Below, piece by piece: positions 12,202-24,463 of a stretch of DNA of 64,000 bases. The stretch's first letter is position 1, and each line of letters opens with the position of its first letter. The position numbers and the translations under genes were made by a program. The stretch lies in the NCBI GenBank assembly GCA_003952965.2, contig CM025856.1, positions 29,244,061-29,308,060 of the forward strand, given 5' to 3'. The notes beneath the pieces were generated by a model. It searched no databases and was not told the origin of the DNA. It was given only the letters and a program-made list of their open reading frames with translations. The DNA is from Morella rubra. Taxonomy: Eukaryota > Streptophyta > Magnoliopsida > Fagales > Myricaceae.

Positions 12202-12431
12202 NNNNNNNNNNNNNNNNNNNNNNNNNNNNNNNNNNNNNNNNNNNNNNNNNNNNNNNNNNNNNNNNNNNNNNNNNNNNNNNNNNNNNNNNNNNNNNNNNNN
12301 NNNNNNNNNNNNNNNNNNNNNNNNNNNNNNNNNNNNNNNNNNNNNNNNNNNNNNNNNNNNNNNNNNNNNNNNNNNNNNNNNNNNNNNNNNNNNNNNNNNN
12401 NNNNNNNNNNNNNNNNNNNNNNNNNNNNNNN
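12202..12431. other. Assembly gap (run of N)
   Basis: 230 unspecified bases. The sequences on the two sides differ sharply in composition (GC-rich before, AT-rich after), so the join should not be trusted for distance or continuity. The 161-residue ORF spanning it is an artefact. Confidence 0.99.
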
Positions 12432-15100
12432 GTCAGGTATATGGTTGATGCGTTTGTGGTAGATTAATTTTTTTGATTATAAGAAAGGTGATTAATAATT
12501 TGTGCGGTTTTATCGCGATGACAATAATATAAGGTTTTTAGTGTTAAATGCCTTTGCATATCTAGGGGAGGGGGCAAGTTTCATATCAGTATACTAGTTG
12601 TAACTTTTGCTTAATGACTTGAGTGATTTGGCTGATCTGGTTTTAGAAGAAATTCTCGACTTTAGTTGACTGTCTGAAACTCGTTAACAAGTAGGTCTAG
12701 TTATATTAAAAGAAAGGATGTCGAACCCGACGAGGACTCACGTCATTAAACTATGAAAATTGTTTACTGATGATTACTATTCAATTAATTTGAAACTCAA
12801 GACAAGTGGTGGATTTGGAATTTGCATGAAACAAATATGTAAGAACTTTCAAATATATAGATAATTTGTCCCTCAAGAAAGAAAACAACTAATAGGATTC
12901 CAGAGGCTTAAGACCTCATATCGAACGTGAAATCCAAATTAACCTAACGCTGATATTAGTGGTTGCAATGTTCAGTATGTCAAAATATAAGGCATTTTTG
13001 GAGCCTGTGCAGAATTAAATATTTATAGATTGTATCTAAGACCACTACGTCTCGTAGTAGAATTGAGAAATGGTTACTTAAGCATAACGCTAACAATAAC
13101 TTACGCGGATATGTTGATGCTATGTTTAGAAGCAATTGAGTCACATTAAGTATTAATAATATTTTCTAATAAAAGGCCGCACAAATCACGTTGGCTATTC
13201 CTGTCTTTTCATTCAATTCGATAGGCATATGCTTCATTTGAAGCTATACTCGGCATCATCTTATCCGAGTTAACACACACAACATGTCGATATCTCTATT
13301 GCAGGTATAATTGAATAAAGCATCTGTAGCGCTCAGATATGATGTTAATAGTGGCATACTCTTTATCAAGTAGCAATGGTAAACGTTTGTTGATTCACAT
13401 GGTAATACACGAGTCACAAGAATTATTGTCATCTAGCTGTAGATGCTACATTTTCATATGCCTTAGATGTAGAAGACTAAGTAGATGATATAGTTCTAAT
13501 AGACAAAAATAGCAGAATAAATCTCAGACAACTAACTTCTAGAATATTGGCTTAACGTACATTAATTAAGCATGTAGAAGTAGAAAGATAGACAGGATTT
13601 GAAGCAATAGGGGGCACATATGATGTAAGGATATGGACGAATTCCACTTGTGGATACTACAAACTCCATTCAGCACCTCCATCTTCTCAATACGCGACGC
13701 TATGTGCTCAGACATCTCGGATTTCTCTCCAGTGGTGACAAAATCTCCTTTTTATGTGCCTATGTCGTTCGCCGTGTGGAAACATCACCTTCTGGCGCTC
13801 GCCTTATCCTTACAACCTACTTTGTGTGTTCCGTTACATAACAAGAGGTTTCGGTTCTCGAATTGCGGTTTGTCTCAGGCCTGTCAGATTGAATTGTCTC
13901 TACATGCCACGCGGTTGTACCTGTAATATGCCTTGTTCTGATATTTTTTGGAAAATATCCGACATGGTTGGAAACACGAAGGATGTAGCCTATCTTGGTC
14001 TCTGTGGACTATGTTTTCGCTCGAGACAAATCCGGAACAACCAAACGAATTGCTCATTAGAAGGTTCTTAAGAAATAGACTATGCTCTAAGTACAGAGTC
14101 AGCGAAGGGGTCCTATTCGGAGTTCCAGAGCACTATACGCACATAAGCAAGTCATCTTCTTTTGTTAGTTCCAAAGTGTAGTGTATTCAATTGGAATATA
14201 GCATATTCATCTGCCTCATATGTTTTCGATGGGCATAAAACAACCGACGAGATACCTAACATGACATCAGTATTCTGAGATTTAGTTTTCATTTAAAATA
14301 TCAGAACGACAGTTGGCTCAATTGTGGAGACTGACCCTCAGTATCAGATTTGACTTCGGATGAATACTTCTGAAGAATTTCATATGCGTCACAGAGTGCT
14401 TATAGTTCGACGCACGAGCGGATCTCTAGCTGGCAGATTTTGAATATACGTTCACAAGGCGTTACTAATTCTTTCTTGTCGGCGGATCTTACGAGAAGAT
14501 ACAAGTAATCTCTAGAGATCTTTGTCTTAGAACTCCATATAATAAAAACACAGACGCTGTGATCCACTCGACGGTCTGGTAGCAATGTCCTCTGTTTACA
14601 TATACAGTGGCAACATCAGACGTTGTGAAGTGCATCAGTGGTTCTGGTTGGCTCCTAGACGTGGTTCTTTGTTTTATAGGATGCACGTGCTATATCTTGC
14701 CGGTGCCAGGCTTGTTGTTTTGTACAGGGCATATGCTGGCATGGAGCAACGGAATTTGGCTTCTTCACATCAGCCCAATTTCACCTAATCGAACACATGT
14801 AAACTGCAAAATATGAAGAATTTCTAATAATTCAGTAAAATACCTCAAATTCTAGACAACCAAGCAAAGAAACACATACAAAAAATGCTCTAAATCAACA
14901 CAATTATGATGATCAAATGTGATGAAATAATTTCAAATAGTGATGATCTTTCGAGAAAAGATCAATTTCTAGACAACTTGGGTCTTGTACATGAGTTATA
15001 AGCTTGTGGTAATGCTCACAAGGAATCACAGTCTCTTGATGAGACCGTATATTCAATGTATTCGTATAGGGTTGGAGTCGAAAAGAAATCACTGGCCAAT
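12432..15100. other. Decayed repetitive DNA, no gene recognised
   Basis: AT-rich sequence with only short ORFs (for example 13633-13926 and 14585-14816) whose translations show no domain, no codon bias and overlapping frames on both strands. It resembles old transposon DNA, but no diagnostic motif (RT, integrase, protease) could be read. Confidence 0.5.
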
Positions 15101-15702
15101 GCATTTGCGATGTTTTTCAAAATTAATATATAAGTTTATATATTTATTTGTGAAATTGTTTTGAAACAATTTGAGAGTCCAACGAGTTATAGATTGTGAA
15201 TTAAGAATAATATGAGATAGGAACTTAATCAGTGATATTATTCTGGTCCTATTAGCTAATGTGGAATATAGTATGGTGGAAGAATAAGTAAGCGTATAAT
15301 TGTTAGCAAAGGGATTTCACAAAAAAATAGTCTCACTATCTCGGGGGTTAATTGTGATATGTTAATGGATATGATTACAATTTGTAAAAGCCCATAAATT
15401 TAGAATACAAAATATAAAGGAGATAAATGAAAAAGAGTGTTTCATGGTGATCCTACAATTGAAATTTGAGATCCCTAAAGATCTCAAGCATAGCACAGAA
15501 GAAGCTTTGAGTAAGCCATTTTAAATAGCTCAGAATTTCATTAGAGAGAGAAGAAGTCATTTTTCGCTAGAATAGTTCTCTCTCTAAAAACTCTCTCTCT
15601 AGAGTTATTTCTCTCAAGAATTGTGTGTGTGGATCTGAAGGAGGTAGAACGCTTGGGTTACTTGATTTCAATGATTCAGATTTTCCACTGTGCAATCTTA
15701 CG
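15100..15702 (+). repeat. Probable degenerate 5' LTR of a Ty3/gypsy element
   Basis: The segment ends immediately before a near-perfect initiator-tRNA primer-binding site. It has a TATA-like box (AAATATAAAGGAG near 15411) and CT-rich runs toward the end, as plant LTRs do. No matching 3' LTR was found, so the left edge is a guess. Confidence 0.45.
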
Positions 15703-15703
15703 T

Positions 15704-15715
15704 TGGTATAAGAGC
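15704..15715 (+). other. Degenerate tRNA-iMet primer-binding site
   Basis: TGGTATAAGAGC differs by one base from the plant LTR-element primer-binding site TGGTATCAGAGC. It lies upstream of RNase H and integrase relics in the same orientation, which makes a chance match less likely. Confidence 0.65.
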
Positions 15716-17469
15716 TTAGATTTAGTGAAATATCACAGCTCAAGTTAGTGTTCCTCTCTCCCTAACTCGCGCATGTTCTTCACGAGATTTGATGCGAAGG
15801 AAAACTATTTGCGTTGTTTAATAGTCAATCCGTGCATCATAGAATACGATTCTTAGCTTGCATGGATTTCTTGAGAGCAAAATGAGATTTAGGCAAAGTT
15901 CGAAAGAGTTTCTTGTTGTGCCCGTGTTCTCCTGGTGAAAGGAAACTTGAGTTTTAATTGTTTTATGGGACTTGTATTCTCTAGAAATCGTTTTTATCTT
16001 GCTATGTTGCCTTTGCTGTGAGAACAGAGTATCGAGCAAGCATATGGCTTGTTGGGAGGAACAAGAGAAATGGGTTCTCTTGTGTAAAGCTGGCATGTGA
16101 ATACCCGGGATTGGGTTTTTCTTGGACGAATTGCATATGTTTTCTTTTCTTTTGAGAAAGGATTTACACATGCTTTTTTTTTCTTTTTTCCCTTGTTTAC
16201 ATATCCTCTATATTGCAAGCTGTTTTCGCTCACTGAGACACAAAGAGATTATAAAAAAAAATGCAGCACTTTTTTCTCCCCAAGTTTGTTTTACGGCTCA
16301 TGGTTTTCTTGTGAGACAAAAAATTCAGATCTTTGTTTTGTTGAATCTCTGATGTTACATATGTGATTTTGACTGTGATAAAAACGTTCGTTGTTGCTCG
16401 ATTTTTGAGAAAAATCGCACAGAGAAGGAGAGGAGATTTCTCTCGATTTTCCCCTCTCCACTGTAGTGGACAGTGTCACTATCTCCTGTGGGGAAGGAAA
16501 CGGCCACATCTCAAGTGTGGACGGTGTGTGTCCTGAGGGCAGCAAGTAGCGGTCACGTGCCAAGCGAAGGATAATAGAAACAGGGAGAAATTGCAGCCAT
16601 GTACCAAATGGGTAAACGATCGAGGTGAGTAAGTTCTAGCACACCTGGCCATAAATAGGCTGTAGGTTGCCGGACAACTTGGGCCGACTTGGGGAGGAGC
16701 ATTCTAGGTTTGCTTTTTGGTAAAAAGTGCCCTACCGACAATTTTTGTTTCATTCATTAAAGGGATCAGGAATACGAATTCATGGTTTTGGGCTGAAGTT
16801 TTCAATTTAAATATGAGGGGAGCTGTATTATAGTTAAAAGCTAATAAAGAAAGTTATTTTCTAAATAAAACATAGGGCTGGCCCAGGTTTGAGGGCGACA
16901 GAAATAGTTTTAATTTTCTAATAGAAGCAGAAGAAAGGAGTGGAGAGGTCGTGGCTGCAAGGTCGAAGGGGTGGCCAAAAGGCGAGCCGTGACCTATGGG
17001 GAACCCATGGCTAGATTGGGTTATGGGCATAGTGGGTGGGTGAGTCCAAATGTGTGTGTACCAGGCCTCTTAAGAGGGCAAGCTGGATCGAGTTGGACCG
17101 GTGATCAAGGCGCTGACTTTAGGGCTTAAGAGTGCGGAGGTTTTGGAAGATTTCGACCCAATGGGTAAACGGTACCGATAGGGGACGAGCGTTAAATGCT
17201 GGATTTATGTAGATTTTGTAGGAAGGATTTTCTAAACAAAGTTGTTGCTTCAACGCTCTGACAGCATTTGTCACGATGTGTTATGTTGCTAGTCGCACTT
17301 TATAGATAGTGAAGAGACTCGCACGCTCGCTAAAGTAAAATTTTCAGGAGTTAAGGATAATAAAAGGATTGATTACTGCACTATTTAGCTTACTTTAAGG
17401 AATAACAGTATATATTTTATGCACAGGAAGCAGGTACGGAAGACTGCATTGAAGAAAGGTTTAGGGGGT

Positions 17470-17883
17470 TGATTGCCTTAAGATGAGGGAAGATTGCATT
17501 GCTTATCGCATCATGAGGCTCTTAAGACACAAGCGAGAAGAATTCCTCATTCATGATTTAGAATTAGCAGTTGTAGTGTTTGCACTAAAACTTTGGAGAC
17601 ATTATCTGTATAGAGTTAAGTGTGAATCTATACAGATCATAAGAGTTTTAAATATTTCTTTACTCAGAAGGAGTTTAATATGAGACAAAGGAGATGGTTG
17701 GAGTTAATCAAGGACTATGATTGTACCATAAATTATCATTCAGAAAAGGCGAATGTTGTGGCAAATGCTTTGAGTAGGAACTTTGTTGAAGGAAAGGAAA
17801 TGAGTCAGAAGATGTCTCCTGATTTGGAAAAGGATATGGAAAGTAATGGGATTGAATTACTTACGATTGATGAAGGGAAATAG
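17470..17883 (+). pseudogene. Ty3/gypsy reverse transcriptase-RNase H relic
   Basis: Across two frames the translation gives HDLELAVVVFALKLWRHYLY, then [20 protein letters not shown] and a [10 protein letters not shown] ending. These are the hallmark C-terminal RNase H motifs of plant Ty3/gypsy polyproteins. The frame shifts around 17640-17680, and the conserved ADALSR motif reads ANALSR. The copy is non-functional. Confidence 0.88.
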
Positions 17884-18412
17884 TTAAATGTGTTGGTAGT
17901 CCAATCCACATTACAGGATCAGATTAAAGCTGGGCACACTCAAGACCCAATAGTTAAAGAAATTATGGACTCAAAATCAGAGGTAGTGATTAGGATAGTG
18001 GGTCCCAGACAATAGAGATTAGGAACAAATTTTAAAACTTAAACAAAAAAAAAGAAAGGGAAAAAGAAGAGGGAAATTCTGTGAGAATGGTGAAGATAGT
18101 ATTTCGGAATGCTCATCTAGTTTGTTTGCGTGGACAGTAGATTCGGTGTAAAGAGTGGTTTGAAAGGAAAAGTTGTTGGTGGCTGGGTATTGAGCGAGGT
18201 GTGATGATGGAGAGAATAGCACAGTTTTGATTTGCAGCAAATAAAAAGCCGAAAATTAAATAAACGTTGGTACGATGTTGTTGATAGAAAGTAGCCCGTT
18301 ACGGATTCCAGATGATGGGGAAATTGGGATGAATGAATTTGGCTCTTGAATTTTTGTAATTGGGCTGGGGTTTTCGTCAAGAGAATATTGAACTGGGCAA
18401 CATGCTATCTGG

Positions 18413-18790
18413 GTTGTTAAAGACCACTTGATGAAATCAGCTCATTTTATTCTAATTAAGGTTAGTTATACTTCTGAGAAGAAGTTGGCAGAGTTATACA
18501 TTAAGGAAATTGTACGACTTAATGGAATACCTAGTGCTATAGTATATGTTCGAGATATGCGTTTTACCATTGAGATGTAAGGTATGACTGGGTAGAGGGA
18601 TAGATGTTGAGAAAGGTTTTAGTGATTGGTTTGTTGCGCGCTTTGCGTTGTCGATGTGGTCCTCAAACTGATGGACAATCAAAATGAGTAGTTCAGATCT
18701 TGGAGAATATGTTGAGAGCTTGTGTTTTGGAATTCAAGGGATCTTGGATTCAAAATTTGCCACATGTGGAATTTTGATTATAACAATCTA
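18413..18790 (+). pseudogene. Ty3/gypsy integrase relic
   Basis: Reading with stops and shifts, the segment shows MKSAHFILIKVSYTSEK, LAELYIKEIVRLNGIPSAI, a PQTDGQS motif and ILENMLRACVLEFKGSW, the order seen in gypsy integrases. It lies about 530 bases after the RNase H relic. The DDE-bearing segment is broken (the expected SDRD motif is changed to VRD) and several stops interrupt it. Confidence 0.85.
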
Positions 18791-20850
18791 GTCAACTAGT
18801 ATTGCAAATGGCACTGTGAAGCTCTTCATGCGGAAAGTTATATGTGAATAATCGGTTACCATTGGGTTTTGGGGATGGAATGAAGAAGCAATAATTGGTT
18901 GACCTAATCCAATGACATTGAAAAGAATAAGAACTGATTTAAGGGGAGATGGTAGAGGCAGAGAGGAAAGGTAATGAAAAGGTGTTTGAGAGGTGAAGGC
19001 TTCGAGGGTGAGTTAGGACATGCTATAAGGGAGTGTATCGTAGTAGACAGAGTCGTAGACTGTGCCCTTTGGAGGGATTATGTGGATCATTATACGCTTA
19101 TGTAGGGGGTCTGAGTTGTGGTGGTGGTATTTTATTGTTGTGTTGTGAGAAGGCGAAGGCAGAGCCAACAAACATAATGCCCCTCTTTGCATATGCATGT
19201 TGCCATCCATGCCCCGCACTTTCAGCCGTTGCGACCAGAATTTGCTCCAGACGGTATTCCTTAACCCAGATAAAACTACTGATAGGATCACAAGTTCAAT
19301 GGTAGACAAGTAGTTGACATCACAAGTTCCTATGTCGTTAGTTCGTCGAGTGAAAGAGAAAGAAGGGGCTCTTTTCAGTGAACTATTGAAGCTATCGAGA
19401 GTGTACCAAATGCTGACGGTGACGAAGGTTACCGACTTTCGGTGTACGCAGAGCCAACGAGTTCAGTCGAACAGCGTAACGAGTCTAAGGTTACATAAGC
19501 GTTCGACAACTTTGGTAGGTAGTTTCTCCCCAGACTGCATGGCTTGTATTTGCTTGCGCACTAGTAGATTGAAATTTCCCTGCCATGGTGGGAATCACTA
19601 CCAACCTCACCATTATATCAATCTGCAAAACAAAACAAAAAATAATCTACTGAACTTGGGCCACATATTTCTCAATAAAATTACAACAAATATAAATATA
19701 TTACAGGTCAATTATCCTTACAATGACAGACAGGCCGGGTGTTAGGCATAATATGAAAAGGAAGGGAGGATGACGAGTACTTTGAACTGCCACCTTAAAA
19801 GAGGATGAAATATCTCAGGAAATGACGACCTTAACATTGTAATGTGAAGAGCTTGTAAGAGATATATTGAAGACTCAGTTGGAAGTAAAACGGGATTTGA
19901 AAGATAAAGTATATCAGTCCTTGTCATATAACTTAAGTATGCTTTGTAACGCAAGTTTTGGTGGATGAACTCTTATGTCGAATCCAAAAGGTCTTTGTAG
20001 GGTGATCAGTACTAGAAGGGCTTATATCCTCTAGTGTCTTATTATTGAGAAAACTTTTAGAGCCATTAAGACCCCCTTTTCAATACTTTAATAGAGAACA
20101 TTTTTTAGCGATAGTATCAAAATTCACTACCATAGACGCTAAAATTAAAATCATCTCAACTGCCAAAGTTCTATACAAATATACTGTACTATGAAAAAAG
20201 TATGAAATGGTGACTACTTATGATGATTATCTGAGTAGTACTCACAAGGAATTTTATCGAAGAGATGTAGTATATGATATAGATATCTTGCTTTTTTTGT
20301 AGGAGTCATAAATAGAAGTATTCAACCGTGATTAAGATGAGGGGACATACACCACTGAGCGGGGGCAGAGAACCTGGTATAAGTAAACTGACAATACATA
20401 GTATAGATAGAAGGAGCAACGCGGCGCATAGAAGATATAACCTATAATCAGGAAGTATAGATTTCACCTTAACAGCATTGAATAAAGAGTGTATCAATGA
20501 TAACTTCAGCACTTAGTGAGATGAACTAATATCTCCTCGAAATGGACATACATCATTAGAAGGAAGTTTTCTAAGATGGGATCAGAGAATACAAGTCTAA
20601 TAGCGGCTACAATCGATGAGAGTAATCAAAGCAATAATTGAAAAATATAACACAATCCTAGACAAAACAGTGAACTGTAAAATATTTATCATGAGGGTAG
20701 GTAGACATGTATTCTGAAGGCACACAACATTACCATCTATTGTGTTTTTTTTTTGCTCTTTAGTTATTGCTGGGTCCCAGATAAATAATTTAATCCTCGT
20801 CTCTACCTGGCTAAGGTACACAAAAGGAAGATAAATAATCGGAGATTGGG
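18791..20850. other. Decayed repetitive DNA downstream of the gypsy relic
   Basis: No coding domain was read. A 3' LTR would be expected here, but no copy of the 15.1-15.7 kb sequence is apparent. ORFs such as 19314-19745 have no recognisable similarity. Confidence 0.45.
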
Positions 20851-21560
20851 GTCAAAATCAAACCTGTTCACAGGTTCTACAGCAGCCAGTGCTTCTTCGG
20901 CCTCCATTAGCAAGTAAATTCGTAACGATGATGTAGACAACACTCAACGATTGTTGGGGATTTTTAAAATTTTTACTAGACGTCAAAGAATTTAGGGGAT
21001 GCTAGGTGTTAATTTATACGGATTAAGGCAACCCAAGAGGGGGGTGAATTGGGTGTGTCAAAACATTTTTTTAAACTCAAGCCTTTAATAGATTCTTATT
21101 TTGCTCAGCTTACAAGTTTCACATCACACAGATGAATTTATTGTATACAAAGGTTAAATTACAAGAGCAATGACATCCGCATCCAAATATACCAATAAAA
21201 CTTAGAACAGGAAACTAGTAGCACAAAGTAAAGAGATATAAGGGAAGAGAAGTAAACAGCAGATTTTTAGGATGTTCGATAAACCCGCCTACATCCAATA
21301 CCCCCTTAATTACCTCCTTTACCGAGCGTGAGGTTTCTCCACTAGCATTCCCTCAACCAAGGAAAAAGATTTTCTTGAGCACTTGAGTTTGAAAAAAAAA
21401 CTAACACCTCTTCAAACCTCAATAATGAGTTTGAGAACAATCCTTTCCAAACTTCTCCTTTTGATGAACAACTCTCATCGAAAGGAAATAAGAGAATTAC
21501 TCGCTTAGAAATGTAGAAGGACGAACGAAAATACCCAATAAGGCTTCCTTGTTGGAGTAG
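20851..21560 (+). repeat. Left arm of a 3.6-kb inverted repeat
   Basis: Pairs with the reverse complement of 23632-24463. Similarity starts at the outer edge (GTCAAAATCAAACCTG against GGTCAAATTATACCTG). It includes a well-conserved stretch around CGGCCTCCATTAGCAAG (about 20899) and ends with 91 bases (21470-21560) identical to the other arm. It contains AAGGCAACCCAAGAGGGGGG followed by TGAATTGGG (about 21026), a signature common in plant LTR-element terminal sequences. Confidence 0.85.
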
Positions 21561-22249
21561 ATATCACAATGAAAAATTTCTATCTTTTGAGCTTCACACA
21601 ATAACAACAATGTGAAAGTGATGAATATGGGTGAATGATGTTAGAAGTAGGATTCAAAACGGTAAATACTTTTTGATCCTCTTGCCTCCGACTGCGTTTG
21701 CAAAAATTGATTTTGGTCGTTAGGCAAACATTTATATTAGGCTTTAGGGAATGGTCCTTAAATAGGCCTCATAAGAATAACTGCCATTTCTAGCCATGTA
21801 GTGGTCGAATTCGTACTCTGTCAGTAAACGAATCATCAATGGCCTGCCTGGTCGATTTCCATTGTAGTTTACCGATTATCTCAACAAACGGTCATCGTGT
21901 TCTTCTGTTGATGTCAGATGAAAACATAATATTTATTTGTTTAAAATATCTATATCGTGATTCGAGTTCGCTCAAGACAAATTTTATTATTAGCAGATGT
22001 AGTTTAAAGTGGGCTCTTTTTTCCTTGTCGGTCCGTTGTCAAAGATAGGGTGACAGCGTTTTGGAACAGATATCATTAACACAAGCTAGGTCGACACCAA
22101 CGCATCAGCACACAATATGTACTAATCATACTAGTTCTTTTATTAAAATAAAACCCACAATTGTTGAACCTTTTGCTGAATCTTACGTGAGGTGTGCTCA
22201 ATTTTTAAGACTAACTCCTCATAAGTTTAGTCATGAAGGTGAGAGATTG

Positions 22250-22690
22250 TGATTGGGTATATGAAGCCAATTAATGGGTTATTTTAAATCTTCCAACAAG
22301 TGGTAAACAATTTATGCACGTTTCTGAAGAATATGCGCAAGTGGTTGAATTCAAATTCCTTGTTAAAGGATTGAAGTGGTTAGTGTGTACACTATTTGAA
22401 GATAGTGGGAAAAACTCAAGGCTCGGTAAAGGAGCTAGAGGGGTGGATGTAGGCAGGTTTGCCGAACCACCTAAAAATTTTGTGTTTGCTTCTCTAAACT
22501 CTACTATTTACATTTAACAGTTATTTACTTATCGCATCAATAATTGCTTAAATACTTGTGCTAAAGAAGATAGTCTTTTACTCGTTTGTTAACGACTAAG
22601 AGAGAGAGGGGAATGGGTTGTAAAGGAAAAAGTTTGGAACAATTAATTAAATTCCCCCCCCCCCCTCTCGCTTGGGTTGCCTTAATCATT
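22250..22690 (-). repeat. Inner repeat copy, related to the arms of the inverted repeat
   Basis: On the minus strand it reads AAGGCAACCCAAGCGAGAGG and later TTTACCGAGCCTTGAG, both diverged versions of left-arm sequence. Its proximal part (22250-22366) is also inverted relative to 22739-22870 (shared ACGTGCATAAATTGTTT and TACCACTTG), so the interior has its own hairpin potential. A poly-C run at about 22656-22668 corresponds to the G-rich motif of the arms. Confidence 0.75.
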
Positions 22691-22738
22691 GAACTTATAT
22701 CAATTTACTAGTATAATATTGTAACTCTGGACTTCATC

Positions 22739-22870
22739 TTTAACAAGGATTTGAATCACACACTGCATATTTCCTCAAAACGTGCATAAATTGTTTTACC
22801 ACTTGTTTGGAAGATTAAAATATTTTTAATGGCTTCAAATTATCCCAATTAAAATCTCAAACCTTCTATG
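22739..22870 (+). repeat. Partner of the inner inverted repeat
   Basis: It is a diverged reverse complement of 22250-22366 (AACGTGCATAAATTGTTTTA, CCACTTGTTTGGAAGAT, AATGGCTTC). This implies a second, smaller palindrome nested inside the 3.6-kb structure. Confidence 0.75.
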
Positions 22871-23631
22871 TACTTATGGAAGTTAGTCTTTAAAATTGGG
22901 TAAGTGGCAAAGGGCAGGTCAAAAAATATTGTGGTTTATTTAAAAAGTAACTATGATGAAGTACATATTTGTGGGTGGTACGATTAATGCTTGCCGATTT
23001 GTAGCTTGTCTCTACCTACCGGAGTGGGGAGGATGAGTGCTCATACATAATACTCCTAGAGCTTGTTTTATAGCGGTCGCAAAATACAGTAATGGGTAAT
23101 TGCTCCTAATAAATTGTAAACTTTTGTTTCTGAGAGAAAACTCCAGGTGTCTTGGATTTAGTAGGTATGAGAGTAAGTTGAGGTGGTAGATTATATGCTA
23201 CATTGATGTCGAGTCGCGGGTGTTAAAATTAGGTTGATGATTTTTGACTAGATGTCGAATGTATTAACCGTAACTTTTAATCAGAGACTAGACCATAGAT
23301 GAAGCATAAGTGTCCTCATTAAATGAAGTGGGGCCTTATTTAAAAGGGAGACCCAGTTGATAACAGGCACTCTATTGTCTCTTAATAGAGTGTTGGAAAT
23401 TAGAAAGGAGCGACCAAAAATCATTTTTGGCTAGAGCGACTACAGGTTTGTGTGGAATCAAAATATTGATATTAAAAATGTGTCCTTTTGATCGCTACTA
23501 GTATCGTAAGATCATACACGACCATCTCATATATTCATTGATTCATAACTTTCCACTATTGTTGTTATTGTGTGGTAGCTACAACAAGAAATAAAATTCG
23601 TTTAGTCGCAAGTGTTGTATGCTAGTTGTTT

Positions 23632-24463
23632 CTACTCCAACAAGGAAGCCTTATTGGGTATTTTCGTTCGTCCTTCTACATTTCTAAGCGAGTAATTCTC
23701 TTATTTCCTTTCGATGAGAGTTCGGTTTATCGGGCGAGACAAGGAGTTTAGAGGAAATAAGATGTTCCAAAACTCATTCACTTGAGGTTCTACAGTGTGT
23801 TTGTCGGGATTTCAAACTCAAGTGTAAAACGGATATAATTTGATATCCGGTGGTGGTTGAAGGGAGGGGGCTTAGGTGGTAGAAACCTCAACGGCTCGGT
23901 GACAAGGGAGTTTTAAGCGGGTGGATGGGCGGGTTTAGTCGAATAAAGAATCCACACTGGGAAATCAGCCTACCCAACATCAAACTTTTTGACATGACCA
24001 CTTGTTCCTAACTTGGTCTTTGCCTTCATACTCTCTTTACCTTATGTGCTACTAGTAATTTCTTGTTCAAAGTTAGAATCGCGCTATATTTGGATTGCAT
24101 GTGTCATTGTACTATTGGCATCTTTAAGTAGAATTAAATCCTTTTATTACAATAATTATCTGAATAGTGACAACGGTTGTTAGAAGTTGATGTATACTTG
24201 TATAGGGTTGTAGTTATACAAATATGTTTTGAAATCCAATTCAACTCCCCTCTTACGGGGTTGTCGCCTTAATTCAGCGTATGTGTACATCTAGATCTAG
24301 CTTCTCCTATTAATTATCGCTGACCGTCTTTAAAAAATTTAAAAGTACCTCCAGGAAGATCGTTGAGTGGTTTGTCTGAATCATCTGTTACGAATTTCTT
24401 GCTAATGGAGGCCGAAGAGCACTGGCTTGCTGTAAAGAACCTGTGGACAGGTATAATTTGACC
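23632..24463 (-). repeat. Right arm of the 3.6-kb inverted repeat
   Basis: Reverse complement of the left arm at 20851-21560. The inner 91 bases (23632-23722) are identical, while the rest shows many substitutions and length differences. A third version of the GGGGAGTTGAATTGG-type motif lies near 24243 on the minus strand. Confidence 0.85.

Noticed and set aside
11982..12467. 161-residue ORF across the N gap
   Set aside because: Most residues are unknown. The reading frame through the Ns is arbitrary.
13633..14816. Cluster of overlapping ORFs in the post-gap region as possible genes
   Set aside because: No domain similarity, several frames open at once, no splice-compatible structure. They look like random ORFs in decayed repeat DNA.
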